NCBI RefSeq assembly: GCF_000282035.1
Contig: NZ_AKKA01000073.1
Coordinates: forward strand, 62,001-126,000
Direction: 5' to 3'
Length of the DNA: 64,000 nt
From: Rhizobium sp. CF122
GTDB lineage: Bacteria > Pseudomonadota > Alphaproteobacteria > Rhizobiales > Rhizobiaceae
The position numbers and the translations under genes are program-made. The notes under the pieces were generated by a model. It worked only from the letters and a program-made list of their open reading frames with translations. It did no database searches and was not told the DNA's origin. Positions 52,760-62,539 of this stretch are shown here, one piece after another; the first letter of the stretch is position 1; the number at the start of each line of letters is the position of its first letter.

Positions 52760-53182
52760 TTATGCCGCGGCCGCTGGCGGGCCGTGCGAATCGTAAGCCT
52801 TGCCGTCGGCAGCACGAAGCTGCGGGTGGAAGGCGACGGGATATGTGGGCTCCCCGGTTGAGAGGAGCGCGATTCCAGGCGCTGCGCTTACCGCCGCGTT
52901 GCCGGAGTCAAAAGGAATATATTTGGGGGCCGCCTTGCGCTCGGCGGTTAAGATGCCGCGAACAACGTCTCGCGCACTTACCTGTGGCGGCTGGCTGTCC
53001 TTGCTGGACGAAGAAACTGAATTCGGGCCGCGCGTCGAACCGATGACGAGGTTGCCGCCGAGCAGCAGACCGAGATAGGCGAAAATGGCAACGACAAGAG
53101 AAATTGCAACGCGGCTGCTTATGCGGCGCGCGTCGAGCCTCATCTCGTGATCGTTGGGATTTTCAACCTCGTACCGGCTCAA
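52760..53182 (-). CDS. Hypothetical protein with one membrane anchor
   Basis: 140 residues from TTG 53182 or 128 from ATG 53146. A single hydrophobic helix near residues 25-50 (ISSRVAISLVVAIFAYLGLLLGGNLVIGS) is followed by a Ser/Pro/Ala-rich, probably disordered and exported tail. No family recognised. It starts only 15 bases downstream of the CPA2 antiporter stop and ends 92 bases before secDF, so it may be co-transcribed with the antiporter. Start and reality are moderate. Confidence 0.55.
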   Translation of the reverse strand: MSRYEVENPNDHEMRLDARRISSRVAISLVVAIFAYLGLLLGGNLVIGSTRGPNSVSSSSKDSQPPQVSARDVVRGILTAERKAAPKYIPFDSGNAAVSAAPGIALLSTGEPTYPVAFHPQLRAADGKAYDSHGPPAAAA

Positions 53183-53197
53183 CGGCGCAAAAGTCTC

Positions 53198-55012
53198 TCA
53201 TTCTTTATCTGGAGAAGGCGCTTCCTCAGCTACAATTGTAGCAGTCTCGGCTTCGTCTTCATAGCGCACACTGTCATGATGCACTTGGGCGAGCCGGTCA
53301 ACCATGCCCATGGCGATTTCCCGTTCGCCCATGATGACGGTGTCTGCACCATATTCCTTCAGCTCGTCGACCTCGGCGTCCGAATGCGCGCGTGCGACGA
53401 TCAGGATGGAAGGGTTGATGGCGCGGCCCTGCTCGGCGATGCCGCAGGCTTCGAAGGCATTGGGGATGGCGATGACGAGACTGCGGGCGCCGGCGATATT
53501 GGCAAGGTCGAGCACCTCACGCGACACCGCATTGCCGCTGATTGCTTCCATTCCCTGGTCCCGCAGTTCACCGATGCGCTTGTCGGAGTCCTCGATCACG
53601 AGGAAAGGCGTCCCGGACGATTTCAGGTTTTGGCCAACGATACTGCCCACACGGCCATAGCCGACAAGGATCGCATGCCCCCGAAGCGCCGTCGGGTGCA
53701 TCTCGTCCTCCTCTGCAGCGGTCTCGTCAGCCGGTTCTGGTAGCTTCTCTGCCGTCTGTTCGGCGACAGGCTCTTCGCGCCTTCGCTCCAGCATGGGACG
53801 CAGACGGTCGCAGCCGTAGAAGAGCAGTGGATTGAGGATGATCGAGATGATCGCGCCTGCGAGGATGAGGTCGCGTCCCTCCTCGGGCAGCAGGCCAAGG
53901 GAAACGCCCAGCGTTGCCAAGATGAAGGAGAATTCGCCGATCTGCCCGAGACTCGCCGAAATCGTCAGCGCCGTGCCGACGGGCTTGCGGAACAGCAGGA
54001 CGATCAGGAAGGCGGCGATCGATTTGCCGATGACGATGATGAAGACGGTGGCAAGTAGCGGCAGCGGCTTCTCGATTAGGATGTTTGGATCGAACAACAT
54101 ACCGACCGAGACGAAGAAGAGAACCGCGAAGGCGTCGCGAAGTGGCAGGCTTTCCTGCGCGGCGCGATGGCTAAGCTCGCTTTCGGCCAGAACCATGCCT
54201 GCAAAAAAGGCGCCAAGAGCCAGCGATACGCCGAACATCTTGGAGGCGCCGAAGGCAACGCCAAGAGCGATCGCAAGGACGCCAAGGCGGAAGAGTTCAC
54301 GGGATCCGGTGTGCGCGATGCGGTGCATCGTCCAGGGAATGACACGCCGTCCGAAAACCAGCATCAGCCCGACAAACAGCGCGACTTTGACCAGGGTCAT
54401 GACAATGATGCCGCCGATGCCGAAATCGAGGCCGAAGAGCCGGCTGAGCGCGGCGGAAAGAGGCTCGACCGTCGCGTGCTCCCCGCCGCCGATACTGGCA
54501 GCCGCCGGAATAAGGACGAGCGCCAGAACCATTGCGAGGTCCTCGACGATCAGCCAACCGACCGCGATCTTACCGCGATCGGTCTCGACCAGCCGTCGCT
54601 CCTGCAGCGCCTTCAAGAGGACGACTGTCGAAGCGACGGAAAGCGCCAGCCCGAAGACGAGACTCCCTCCCGTCGGCCATCCCATAAGTGCGCCCAGTCC
54701 CCAGCCGAGCAGCGTGGCAAATCCAATCTGCACGATGGCGCCGGGAACCGCGATGCCGCGAACGGAGAGGAGATCCTTGAGGGAGAAGTGCAGCCCGACG
54801 CCGAACATGAGCAGGATGACGCCAATCTCGGCGAGTTCAGGCGCAAGGCTCTGATCGGCAACGTAACCGGGCGTATGCGGACCGACGAGCACGCCGGCGA
54901 CGAGGTATCCGACCAAGGGGGGCATGCGGAGTCTGTTGGCAAGCGCGCCGAGGATGAACGCAAGCACGAGGCCTCCGACGATCGTCGAAATCAAAGGCGT
55001 ATCGTGCAGCAT
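53198..55012 (-). CDS. CPA2-family monovalent cation:proton antiporter (YbaL/KefB-like) with RCK domain
   Basis: 604 residues. The first 390 are the Na+/H+ exchanger membrane domain (about 12 helices: PPLVGYLVAGVLVGPHTPGYV, LFGLDFGIGGIIVMTLVKVALFVGLM, FFVSVGMLFDPNIL). Residues about 440-580 are a TrkA-N (RCK_N) Rossmann domain beginning GHAILVGYGRVGSIVGQNL. The architecture is that of K+ (or Na+) exporters of the YbaL/KefB group gated by nucleotide or ligand. GGGAG precedes ATG 55012; GTG at 55015 is also in frame. Confidence 0.92.
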   Translation of the reverse strand: MLHDTPLISTIVGGLVLAFILGALANRLRMPPLVGYLVAGVLVGPHTPGYVADQSLAPELAEIGVILLMFGVGLHFSLKDLLSVRGIAVPGAIVQIGFATLLGWGLGALMGWPTGGSLVFGLALSVASTVVLLKALQERRLVETDRGKIAVGWLIVEDLAMVLALVLIPAAASIGGGEHATVEPLSAALSRLFGLDFGIGGIIVMTLVKVALFVGLMLVFGRRVIPWTMHRIAHTGSRELFRLGVLAIALGVAFGASKMFGVSLALGAFFAGMVLAESELSHRAAQESLPLRDAFAVLFFVSVGMLFDPNILIEKPLPLLATVFIIVIGKSIAAFLIVLLFRKPVGTALTISASLGQIGEFSFILATLGVSLGLLPEEGRDLILAGAIISIILNPLLFYGCDRLRPMLERRREEPVAEQTAEKLPEPADETAAEEDEMHPTALRGHAILVGYGRVGSIVGQNLKSSGTPFLVIEDSDKRIGELRDQGMEAISGNAVSREVLDLANIAGARSLVIAIPNAFEACGIAEQGRAINPSILIVARAHSDAEVDELKEYGADTVIMGEREIAMGMVDRLAQVHHDSVRYEDEAETATIVAEEAPSPDKE

Positions 55013-55091
55013 CACTTTCTCCCGAACTGGAAATCCCGTCTAAAACATGACATATATGACCAATATCAACCAATATGGGTGGTTTGGCAGT

Positions 55092-55352
55092 ATGGGTCAA
55101 GGCGCAAAGGAAACAATTCTGACCCCGGCATTGTGTCGGGCCGCTCGCGGATTGCTTGACTGGACGCAGCTCGACCTCGCGGAGCATGCGGCCGTGTCGC
55201 GCAGTACCATCCGTGACTATGAAGGAAAACACCACGAAATTCATCGTGCAACCGAGGCGCAGCTGCGTCTCGCGTTCGAAAAAGGCGGCGTCGTGTTTGT
55301 GGAGGTCGAGGGGATGGGAACCTGTCTTGGCCTGCTGTCCGCCCCGAGATGA
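55092..55352 (+). CDS. Small XRE-type helix-turn-helix regulator
   Basis: 86 residues. The HTH (LCRAARGLLDWTQLDLAEHAAVSRSTIRDYEGKHHEIHRATEAQLRLAFEKGGVVFV) is the Cro/CI type found in short rhizobial regulators without extra domains. Starts at 55047 and 55056 are also open; ATG 55092 follows GGTGG. It is divergent from the antiporter gene and nearly touches the GT39 gene end (4 bases). Control of either is an inference. Confidence 0.8.
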   Translation: MGQGAKETILTPALCRAARGLLDWTQLDLAEHAAVSRSTIRDYEGKHHEIHRATEAQLRLAFEKGGVVFVEVEGMGTCLGLLSAPR

Positions 55353-55356
55353 CGGT

Positions 55357-56778
55357 CTACTTGCCGGCGAGGCAGGTCGGCGAAATCCCGTAAGCGAAGA
55401 TCGTTTTCCCGCGATAGTAGCCTTCCACCGGCAGCCAGCTCTGGATTAGTTCGGGCGTTTGCGCGCAGTCTACCGGATGCGTGGTCACGAAGAGGACGCC
55501 GTCCGCAACATCGCCCGGCAGGGCAAAGGCCTGCTCGTAATAGTTGTCGGGTGCGCCGGCAGGCGGCTTGGCGTAGATGCGAACGGGATCGTTTCGCAGC
55601 GTATGGAACATGTCTGCAAGGAGATCGCGGTTATCGCTGACGATGATTGGGATGGCTGACTGCCGCGCCAGCTCACCAGCCTCGCGGCTGATCGCGCTGC
55701 GACCGAGATAGCGCTTCATGATCTCGTTTCCGTTCGGCAGAACGAGCTGGTGTGCAAAGACCGCAGCCAGAGGAAACAGGAAGCTGGCCGCACCATTTAT
55801 CGCAAGCGAAAGGCGTAAGCCTTTCGGCCAGAGGCGGTCAAGCAACCACACGGCAAGGATCGTTCCCGCGATGTAGGCTGTGACGCCCCAATTGGCATAG
55901 GCCTTGGCCACCAGCGCCTGAAGCGTGATCAGCAGAACGACGGGGATTGACAGCCAGATCAGCAGCGCTTCTCGCTCATTGTTCTTGCCCCTGAAGGCGC
56001 GCGCGACGGCCCAGAGCATCGCGAAGAAAACGATTGGCCCGACGACGCCGAATTGCGCCGCGAAGAATTCGAGGCCGCCGGCGACATCGATACCAAGCTT
56101 GCTCCAATGTGCGATGTTCGTGGTGTGACGGACGGTCGTGCCGTCGTGGGCAAGATTCCACCAGAGGTTCGGCGTAGCGACCGCAAGCGCAACGATGACG
56201 GACAAGAAAAAATCACGCCAGGCTATGCGCGCGCTTGGAAGCAGAATGAGCGCGATTAGCCCGCCGGGAACGACAAAGAGGATCGCATATTTCGATAGGA
56301 AGGCGCAGCCGAATGCAAATCCCATGAGAAGGGCGAGGCCTACGGAGCGCTTCTCGGTCAGGCCGAAATAGGCCCATAGCGCGGCGGTCAGGAAGAAGAG
56401 AAGCACAACATCGGTGGAAAAGAACACCGACGACAGCGCAACGCCCGGCAGAGTGATGAAGGTGGCGCCGGTCCAGCCTTCGATCTTAGGGCTGACAAAG
56501 CGCTTGGCTGTCTTCATCAGCATAATCGCGGTCGCCATATGGATCAGCGGTCCGCTCACCCTGATCCAATAGATCGCGGTCGATCCCACGAGCTCCGTCA
56601 TCGCTCGAATGACCCAGGCGATCATCGGCGGCTTAGAATAGTAGCCGAAATCGAGATGCTGCGACCAGAACCAGTATTGCGCCTCATCGACGAACAGATC
56701 GGTTGTGTCGAAATGAAGGGTGATTACTCGCCAGAGCGTCACGCCAAGAATGATAAAGAGGCCAAGTCTGGCAGACAT
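55357..56778 (-). CDS. Family 39 glycosyltransferase (ArnT/PMT type)
   Basis: 473 residues with about 11 membrane helices. The signature LFVDEAQYWFWSQHLDFGYYSKPPMIAWVIRA carries the conserved acidic and aromatic donor-binding residues of the GT-C fold, and a periplasmic C-terminal domain follows. It uses a polyprenyl-linked sugar as donor, for example to modify lipid A or a polysaccharide in the periplasm. The start is ATG 56778, with GGAA upstream; a TTG 10 codons earlier is open. It converges with the XRE gene. Confidence 0.88.
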   Translation of the reverse strand: MSARLGLFIILGVTLWRVITLHFDTTDLFVDEAQYWFWSQHLDFGYYSKPPMIAWVIRAMTELVGSTAIYWIRVSGPLIHMATAIMLMKTAKRFVSPKIEGWTGATFITLPGVALSSVFFSTDVVLLFFLTAALWAYFGLTEKRSVGLALLMGFAFGCAFLSKYAILFVVPGGLIALILLPSARIAWRDFFLSVIVALAVATPNLWWNLAHDGTTVRHTTNIAHWSKLGIDVAGGLEFFAAQFGVVGPIVFFAMLWAVARAFRGKNNEREALLIWLSIPVVLLITLQALVAKAYANWGVTAYIAGTILAVWLLDRLWPKGLRLSLAINGAASFLFPLAAVFAHQLVLPNGNEIMKRYLGRSAISREAGELARQSAIPIIVSDNRDLLADMFHTLRNDPVRIYAKPPAGAPDNYYEQAFALPGDVADGVLFVTTHPVDCAQTPELIQSWLPVEGYYRGKTIFAYGISPTCLAGK

Positions 56779-56879
56779 GAACGGAAGTTCCGCTGAACGC
56801 AAACACAATGGTAGAGGCGAAGTTTAGCGCGCCGGCGTGCCGGGCGCGTGACTGGTCTTTACTGGCTGGTTATGGAAAT

Positions 56880-56993
56880 TCAAAGGACGCGCAGGGCAAC
56901 CTGGCCGCGGCTCGCTTCGATCTGGTCAAGCAGCGCAACGGCTACGAGAACAGCAAGTGCGAGGAAGCACGACCCCAATCCGAGAACAATCAT
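56880..56993 (-). CDS. Small membrane protein, 37 residues
   Basis: The sequence begins MIVLGLGSCFLALAVLVAVA and continues LLDQIEASRGQVALRVL. It has a single hydrophobic helix with a charged C-terminal tail. AGAAGGA lies at the right distance before ATG 56993. It is encoded on the same strand as, and about 100 bases upstream of, the GT39 gene. The open frame on the other strand has no such features, so I prefer this one. It is too short for most gene callers. Function unknown; partner of the GT39 enzyme is a guess. Confidence 0.5.
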   Translation of the reverse strand: MIVLGLGSCFLALAVLVAVALLDQIEASRGQVALRVL

Positions 56994-57422
56994 TGCCCAA
57001 TCCTTCTGACGTCATGTCACGGTTATTTCTGGGCGTATAACACAAAGCTTGCGTCGAACTTGTAGCAGCGATGCAACGCAAGCCCAGTAATTCGTAGATG
57101 GTTATTAGGGCCTGCTGGAAAGTCGACATTCATAAAATACGCATTAACCTTCAGGCAAGGAATTAACCATAAACATTGCATGACACGTCGGAATGGGAAA
57201 ACTCACTCGTTCCCACCAGGCATGACGCCGCACCGCCGTACCGGTCGATCCGGAATCCATCTCATCAAGCAGCTCCGAAGCAGAATCTACTGATCGGGAG
57301 GCTTCAGGCCGCCGGCAGCCCGCCGGAGGCAAGCCACCAATCAGCAGTGCTGCCGCCGGAGCGACAGATTAATGACGGGCTCGCGCCCGCCATGTGGTTG
57401 GGGACAGGCGTTGGGGCAGGAA
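56994..57422. other. Promoter region of the chemotaxis operon
   Basis: No supported gene in 429 bases. The region contains the two TTAACC boxes (57144-57149 and 57163-57170) and the start of the icpA gene at the downstream end. In-frame codons upstream of ATG 57423 to about 57372 are open but lack a ribosome site. Confidence 0.5.
57144..57170 (+). promoter_or_regulatory. Paired CtrA-like boxes upstream of icpA
   Basis: TTAACC at 57144-57149 and TTAACCAT at 57163-57170, 19 bases apart. TTAACCAT matches the rhizobial CtrA half-site consensus as I remember it. They lie about 255-280 bases before the icpA start. Confidence 0.4.
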
Positions 57423-59036
57423 ATGCCATCAGATCAGGCTAGGGGCGCGCAGGCAGGCAGCTTGCGTGACCGACTGCGCTTTGCCGGTCTCGATGCCGAG
57501 CATTGCGATTTGGTTCGGCGCCATCGCGTCGATCTTCAGCAACACCTGACCGCCGGCCTGCGTGATCTTTTCCAGCGGTTTCAGTCCTTTCCCGACGCCG
57601 CACGCAATTTTGAAAGTGAGCGCCAGGTCGAGCGGCTCCACGACCTGCAGTCCTCGCATTGGGATGTTTTGACGGATGCACGCTTCGACAGTCTCTATGC
57701 CGAGCGCGTGAAGGTTCTGTCCGATTCCGAAAGCAAGATGGGCCTCGACCCGCGCTGGCATGTCGCAGGCCACGGCGTCGTTCTCGAGCACGTCATCGGT
57801 GGCCTTGCGACCGAGCTGGCCGGCCGTTCCTTCCTGCCGAGCAGCCGTCGCCGGGCCAAGGAAATTTCCGACCTTATGTCGGCAATCATTCGCCTCGTGA
57901 TCGTAGACGTCGAGATTGCTGTATCCCTGCGCTTCAATGCCCTGCGGGCGAGCCAGCAACGCGCGCTCGCCGATCAGCGCAACAGTGACAAAGCCGAAAT
58001 CACTCGCGTTTTCGCCGATGTGATCAATGGCCTTGCCGCCCGTGACCTCACGGTTCGAGCAACCGTCGAGGAAGACGGCACCCACCAGGACATCGCGCTG
58101 GCGCTCAACGGCGCGCTCGATGCCGTCCAGTCCGAGTTTCAGGCGATCGCCGAAAAGACCGCGGTTGCTGGAACATCCGTGCAGACGCTCGGCGATGCGT
58201 CGAAGCAATTCGCCGGCAATGCGTCGGCTCATGCCCAGCAATTGCTCTTCTCTGCCGCCGCGCTTGCCGATCTCTCGGAAAGCGTCCGCCACGGTGCCGC
58301 AGGCAGTCGCGCTGCCGAGCAGGCTTCGGCTTCGACACGCGCGGCAGCCGAGGAAAGCGGCCAAGTCGTCGGACGCGCAATTGCTGCGATGGCGGATATC
58401 GAACAGTCCGCCGAGAGAATCGGCCAGATTATCGGTGCAATCGACGAAATCGCCTTCCAGACCAATCTCCTGGCGCTCAATGCCGGCATTGAAGCTGCCC
58501 GTGCAGGCGACTCTGGGCGTGGCTTTGCTGTCGTGGCCCAAGAAGTGCGCGCGTTGGCGCAGCGTTCGGCGGACGCCGCGCGCGAGATCAAGACCCTTGT
58601 GAGCACAACCAAATCGCAGGTGGATGCCGGCGTCCAGATGGTCGGACGGACTCAAGATTCGATCGGTAGCATCGTTCGTCAGGTCAGTGAGATCAACACG
58701 GCGATTGCGGCGGTCGCAAATCAGGCAAGCGAGCACGCCGCTGGCCTCGATGTCGTGACGGATAACGTGAAGGGCCTTGGCGTGCAGATGACCGACAACG
58801 CGGCTTCCGCAACGCGTTCCGCTGAAGGTGCGGACTACCTGCACACCGTCATCGTCGAACTTGGCCAGACGATCCGCGAATTTCGCATTGCCCGGCAGAA
58901 TGCCGAGCCCGCGCGCCCGGCACCGCTGTTATCCCCGGCCGTCGATGTCAGGCGCTCTGCCGATGTCGTGGCTGACGACGAGGACTTCGGATTTGTGCAG
59001 CCCGTCGCCTCGGTCGGAGGGCGGATTGTTTACTAA
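57423..59036 (+). CDS. icpA: Cytoplasmic chemoreceptor IcpA with degenerate globin-type sensor
   Basis: 537 residues without membrane helices. The first 170 look like a globin-coupled sensor (protoglobin fold): [28 protein letters not shown] and [20 protein letters not shown]. Alignment of the F-helix shows Glu103 at the place of the proximal heme histidine (SDSESKMGL versus the usual IGxxHxRIGL). The rest is a signalling coiled coil with the hairpin tip [24 protein letters not shown]. It is the first gene of the che operon and probably senses an internal signal. Start ATG 57423 follows GGGGCAGGA. Confidence 0.92.
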   Translation: MPSDQARGAQAGSLRDRLRFAGLDAEHCDLVRRHRVDLQQHLTAGLRDLFQRFQSFPDAARNFESERQVERLHDLQSSHWDVLTDARFDSLYAERVKVLSDSESKMGLDPRWHVAGHGVVLEHVIGGLATELAGRSFLPSSRRRAKEISDLMSAIIRLVIVDVEIAVSLRFNALRASQQRALADQRNSDKAEITRVFADVINGLAARDLTVRATVEEDGTHQDIALALNGALDAVQSEFQAIAEKTAVAGTSVQTLGDASKQFAGNASAHAQQLLFSAAALADLSESVRHGAAGSRAAEQASASTRAAAEESGQVVGRAIAAMADIEQSAERIGQIIGAIDEIAFQTNLLALNAGIEAARAGDSGRGFAVVAQEVRALAQRSADAAREIKTLVSTTKSQVDAGVQMVGRTQDSIGSIVRQVSEINTAIAAVANQASEHAAGLDVVTDNVKGLGVQMTDNAASATRSAEGADYLHTVIVELGQTIREFRIARQNAEPARPAPLLSPAVDVRRSADVVADDEDFGFVQPVASVGGRIVY

Positions 59037-59099
59037 CAGACCGGTATATGAGCCCTGCTCGCATTCGTTGAGCGGGAACCAGGAGACAAGGAAGAGCTG

Positions 59100-59396
59100 A
59101 TGGCGGCAAGGAAAACTGGGAAGACGCTGAACCTGTCAGCGGTGCTTGATCTAAACGAAGCGACCTCGCTTCGTGACAAGCTTGCTTCGTTGCGCGGCAA
59201 CGAGCTGGCCATCGATGCCTCTGCAGTCGAACGCGTCGGTGCATTGAGCGCGCAGGTCCTGATGGCCGCGGCAAAGACCTGGGACCAGGACAAGCTCGCC
59301 TTCACATTCAGCAAGGTTTCGGACGCATTTCAGAAAACCATGCAGCTGATTGGTGTCGATATCCACCATCTGCTCGCCAAGGAGATCCGGCAATGA
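59100..59396 (+). CDS. cheS: STAS-domain protein CheS
   Basis: 98 residues, entirely a STAS fold: TLNLSAVLDLNEATSLRDKLASLRGNELAIDASAVERVGALSAQVLMAAAKTW. In Sinorhizobium the same gene between icpA and cheY1 encodes CheS, which binds CheA and speeds loss of phosphate from CheY1. The typical STAS Asp/Ser site reads VERVGALSAQV. The stop codon overlaps the cheY1 ATG by 4 bases, implying translational coupling. Confidence 0.9.
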   Translation: MAARKTGKTLNLSAVLDLNEATSLRDKLASLRGNELAIDASAVERVGALSAQVLMAAAKTWDQDKLAFTFSKVSDAFQKTMQLIGVDIHHLLAKEIRQ

Positions 59397-59758
59397 AGAA
59401 AAAAGTGCTTACCGTGGATGATTCACGGACCATTCGGAACATGCTTCTCGTGACCCTCAACAATGCGGGCTTCGAGACGATCCAGGCCGAAGACGGCGTC
59501 GAGGGCCTCGAGGTCCTGGAAGAATCCAATCCTGATGTCATCGTCACCGACATCAACATGCCGCGCCTTGACGGTTTCGGCTTCATCGAGGGCGTACGCC
59601 GCAACGACAAGTATCGTGCGATCCCAATTCTGGTCCTGACGACCGAAAGCGATGCGGAAAAGAAGAACCGCGCGCGCCAGGCCGGTGCCACCGGCTGGAT
59701 CGTCAAGCCTTTCGACCCTGCCAAGCTGATCGACGCCATTGAGCGCGTAACCGCTTAA
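59393..59758 (+). CDS. cheY: Chemotaxis response regulator CheY (CheY1 position)
   Basis: 121 residues, single receiver domain: VDDSRTIRNMLL with the acidic pocket, Asp53 in VIVTDINMPRLDGFGF as phosphoryl acceptor, VLTTESDAEKKNRARQAGATGWIVKPF with Thr and Lys. In the Sinorhizobium order this is CheY1, a phosphate sink for CheY2; the second CheY would lie beyond the window. It is coupled to cheS and followed 17 bases later by cheA. Confidence 0.95.
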   Translation: MKKKVLTVDDSRTIRNMLLVTLNNAGFETIQAEDGVEGLEVLEESNPDVIVTDINMPRLDGFGFIEGVRRNDKYRAIPILVLTTESDAEKKNRARQAGATGWIVKPFDPAKLIDAIERVTA

Positions 59759-59775
59759 ACCCAGGATTTTCGCCT

Positions 59776-62067
59776 ATGGATATGAACGAAATCAAAGAGA
59801 TCTTTTTCCAGGAGTGCGAGGAACAGCTCGCCGAACTGGAATCCGGTCTTCTGAAAATGAATGATGGCGATCGCGATCCGGAAACCGTCAACGCGGTGTT
59901 CCGTGCTGTCCATTCGATCAAGGGCGGCGCTGGCGCCTTTGGTCTGGATGATCTCGTCGCCTTCGCGCATGTCTTCGAGACCACACTTGATTGCGTTCGT
60001 TCCAACAAGCTTGAGCCGACACAGGATGTCCTGAAGGTCATGCTGAAGTCGGCAGACGTCTTGGCCGATCTGACCAACGCTGCCCGCGACGGCGGCAGCG
60101 TCGATGAGAGCCGCAGCCGCGGCCTGGTGAAGGAACTGGAAGCGCTCGCCAACGGCGAGCTGCCGTCGCCGTCTGCTGCCGTGGAAGCCCCGGCTGCGAA
60201 GCTGGCGCCCGTCGCCGCACCTGTTGCCGCTGCCCCGGCGCCGAAGCCGACCGATGATAGCGGCTTCCAGCCGATTCCCTTCTCTTTCGATGATTTTGGC
60301 GGCGAGGAAGAAGCCGGCTCCCATCTGCCTGCCTACGAAATCACCTTCAAGCCGCGTTCGGACCTCTATTCCAAAGGCAATGACGCGACCTTGCTGCTGC
60401 GTGACCTCTCCCGTCTCGGCGAGATGAGCTGCTACTGCAACATGGATGCGCTGCCCGGTCTCGATGATCTCGATCCGGAAGCGGCCTATTTCTACTGGAA
60501 CGTGACGCTCAAGACGGAAAAGGGCGAAGACGCGATCCGTACCGTCTTCGAATTCGCCGAGTGGGATTGCGATCTGCAGATCACACCTGTCGAGGCAAAG
60601 GCCGCCGCCGCCGAGGTCGAAGAATTGCCGATGATCCCGGTTCCCTTCGACCTCTCCATCCTCGATGACGGTGCTGCCGAAGTGCCGACCGCACAGCCGA
60701 AATCCGATACCGCCGCTGCCGTTGCTGCCGCCCAGACGGCTACCAACGTCACGCAGATGGCTGCCGCCGCTGCCCGTGTCGAGAAGAAGGAATCTGCTGC
60801 CGCCGCCGCTGCAAGCGCGGCTGCCGCCGCCCAGAACAACAATGCCGCTGCAGCAAGCGCCGGCCAGACGATCCGCGTCGATCTCGACCGCGTCGACCGC
60901 CTCATCAACCTCGTCGGCGAGCTCGTCATCAATCAGGCGATGCTCTCACAGAGCGTCATCGAAAACGATACGACCGGGACGTCCTCGATCAACATGGGCC
61001 TCGAAGAGCTGCAGCAGCTCACCCGCGAGATCCAGGACTCCGTCATGGCGATCCGCGCGCAACCGGTAAAGCCGGTCTTCCAGCGCATGTCGCGTATCGT
61101 CCGCGAAATCGCCGACATGACCGGCAAGACGATCCGCCTGATCACCGAAGGCGAGAACACCGAAGTTGACAAGACGGTCATCGACAAGCTGGCCGAGCCG
61201 CTGACGCACATGATCCGCAACGCCGTCGACCACGGCATTGAGACGCCGGAGAAGCGGGCCGCCAACGGCAAGAATGTCGAGGGTACGGTTCGCCTAACGG
61301 CAAAGCACCGCTCGGGTCGCATCCTTATCGAGCTTGCCGACGATGGCGCAGGCATCAATCGCGAGAAGGTGAAGCAGAAGGCGATCGCCAACGAGCTGAT
61401 TCCGGCCGATGCCAACCTAACGGACGAGGAAATCGACAACCTTATCTTCCTGCCGGGCTTCTCCACGGCAGACAAGATCTCCGACATTTCCGGCCGCGGC
61501 GTCGGCATGGACGTCGTCAAGCGCTCGATCCAGGCGCTCGGCGGCCGCATCAACATCACCTCTAGGCCGGGGCAGGGCTCCGTCTTCACCATGAGCTTGC
61601 CGCTGACGCTCGCGGTTCTCGACGGCATGGTCGTCACCGTTGCTGGCCAGACGCTGGTCGTGCCGCTGACGGCGATCGTCGAAACGCTGCAGCCGGAAGC
61701 CTCCGCGATCCACTCCTTCGGCGCCAGCCACCGCCTGATCTCGATCCGCAACAGCTTCTGCCCACTGGTCGATGTCGGTCGCATTCTGAACTTCCGTGCT
61801 ACCCAGGCCAATCCGGTGGAAGGCGTTGCGCTTCTCGTCGAATCCGAAGGCGGCGGTCAGCGCGCCCTCATGGTCGATGCCATCCAGGGCCAGCGCCAGG
61901 TCGTCATCAAGAGCCTCGAAGCGAACTACACGCACGTTCCGGGCATCGCTGCTGCAACCATCCTCGGTGACGGCCGTGTCGCGCTCATCCTGGACGTCGA
62001 TGCCGTCGTGGGTGCATCCCGCGGCCAGGCATTGAAGCAAGAAGTATCGCTGGCAGCGGTGGGATAA
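59776..62067 (+). CDS. cheA: Chemotaxis histidine kinase CheA
   Basis: 763 residues. P1 (HPt) with His46 ([15 protein letters not shown]), P2-like region at about 190-280, an Ala-rich low-complexity linker at about 310-365, P3 dimerisation starting at [20 protein letters not shown], the P4 ATPase ([45 protein letters not shown]), and a CheW-like P5 ([13 protein letters not shown] and [25 protein letters not shown]). It phosphorylates CheY and CheB under control of receptors. Ribosome-site spacing is short (no clear GGAG). Confidence 0.97.
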   Translation: MDMNEIKEIFFQECEEQLAELESGLLKMNDGDRDPETVNAVFRAVHSIKGGAGAFGLDDLVAFAHVFETTLDCVRSNKLEPTQDVLKVMLKSADVLADLTNAARDGGSVDESRSRGLVKELEALANGELPSPSAAVEAPAAKLAPVAAPVAAAPAPKPTDDSGFQPIPFSFDDFGGEEEAGSHLPAYEITFKPRSDLYSKGNDATLLLRDLSRLGEMSCYCNMDALPGLDDLDPEAAYFYWNVTLKTEKGEDAIRTVFEFAEWDCDLQITPVEAKAAAAEVEELPMIPVPFDLSILDDGAAEVPTAQPKSDTAAAVAAAQTATNVTQMAAAAARVEKKESAAAAAASAAAAAQNNNAAAASAGQTIRVDLDRVDRLINLVGELVINQAMLSQSVIENDTTGTSSINMGLEELQQLTREIQDSVMAIRAQPVKPVFQRMSRIVREIADMTGKTIRLITEGENTEVDKTVIDKLAEPLTHMIRNAVDHGIETPEKRAANGKNVEGTVRLTAKHRSGRILIELADDGAGINREKVKQKAIANELIPADANLTDEEIDNLIFLPGFSTADKISDISGRGVGMDVVKRSIQALGGRINITSRPGQGSVFTMSLPLTLAVLDGMVVTVAGQTLVVPLTAIVETLQPEASAIHSFGASHRLISIRNSFCPLVDVGRILNFRATQANPVEGVALLVESEGGGQRALMVDAIQGQRQVVIKSLEANYTHVPGIAAATILGDGRVALILDVDAVVGASRGQALKQEVSLAAVG

Positions 62068-62071
62068 GGTT

Positions 62072-62539
62072 ATGTCGTACGCCGTGAAAAATCTGCACGA
62101 GGGGGACCGCGAATTGATCGCGTTCCGCGTCGGGGATCAGGAGTTTTGCGTGAATATCATGTCGGTTCGCGAGATTCGCGGTTGGACGCCGGCAACGGCG
62201 ATGCCGCACTCGCCATCCTACATGAGGGGCGTGATCAACCTGCGCGGTGCGGTGTTGCCGATCATCGACCTATCCGCCCGTCTCGGCATGAAGCCGGCGG
62301 TGCCCACGCAACGCCACGTCATCATCGTTGCGCAGGTTCACCGGAAGGTCGTCGGCCTGCTGGTCGATGCTGTGTCCGACATTCTGACCGTTACCGAAGA
62401 CAACGTGCAGCCGACACCGGAGATCGCATCGGAACTGCAGCGCCAGTTCGCCCGCGGCGTCCTGGCGATCGACAAGCGCATGATCTGCCTGCTCGAACTA
62501 GAAGCCATTTTCCCCGAGACGGAAAGCGAAGCTGCATGA
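62072..62539 (+). CDS. cheW: Chemotaxis adaptor CheW
   Basis: 155 residues of the CheW SH3-like fold: [59 protein letters not shown], then the second subdomain and [22 protein letters not shown]. It links receptors to CheA. It starts 4 bases after cheA and overlaps cheR by 4 bases. Confidence 0.97.
   Translation: MSYAVKNLHEGDRELIAFRVGDQEFCVNIMSVREIRGWTPATAMPHSPSYMRGVINLRGAVLPIIDLSARLGMKPAVPTQRHVIIVAQVHRKVVGLLVDAVSDILTVTEDNVQPTPEIASELQRQFARGVLAIDKRMICLLELEAIFPETESEAA

Noticed and set aside
56808..57065. Plus-strand 85-codon frame near the GT39 gene
   Set aside because: No ribosome site; the minus-strand 37-residue frame with a good one fits the sequence better.
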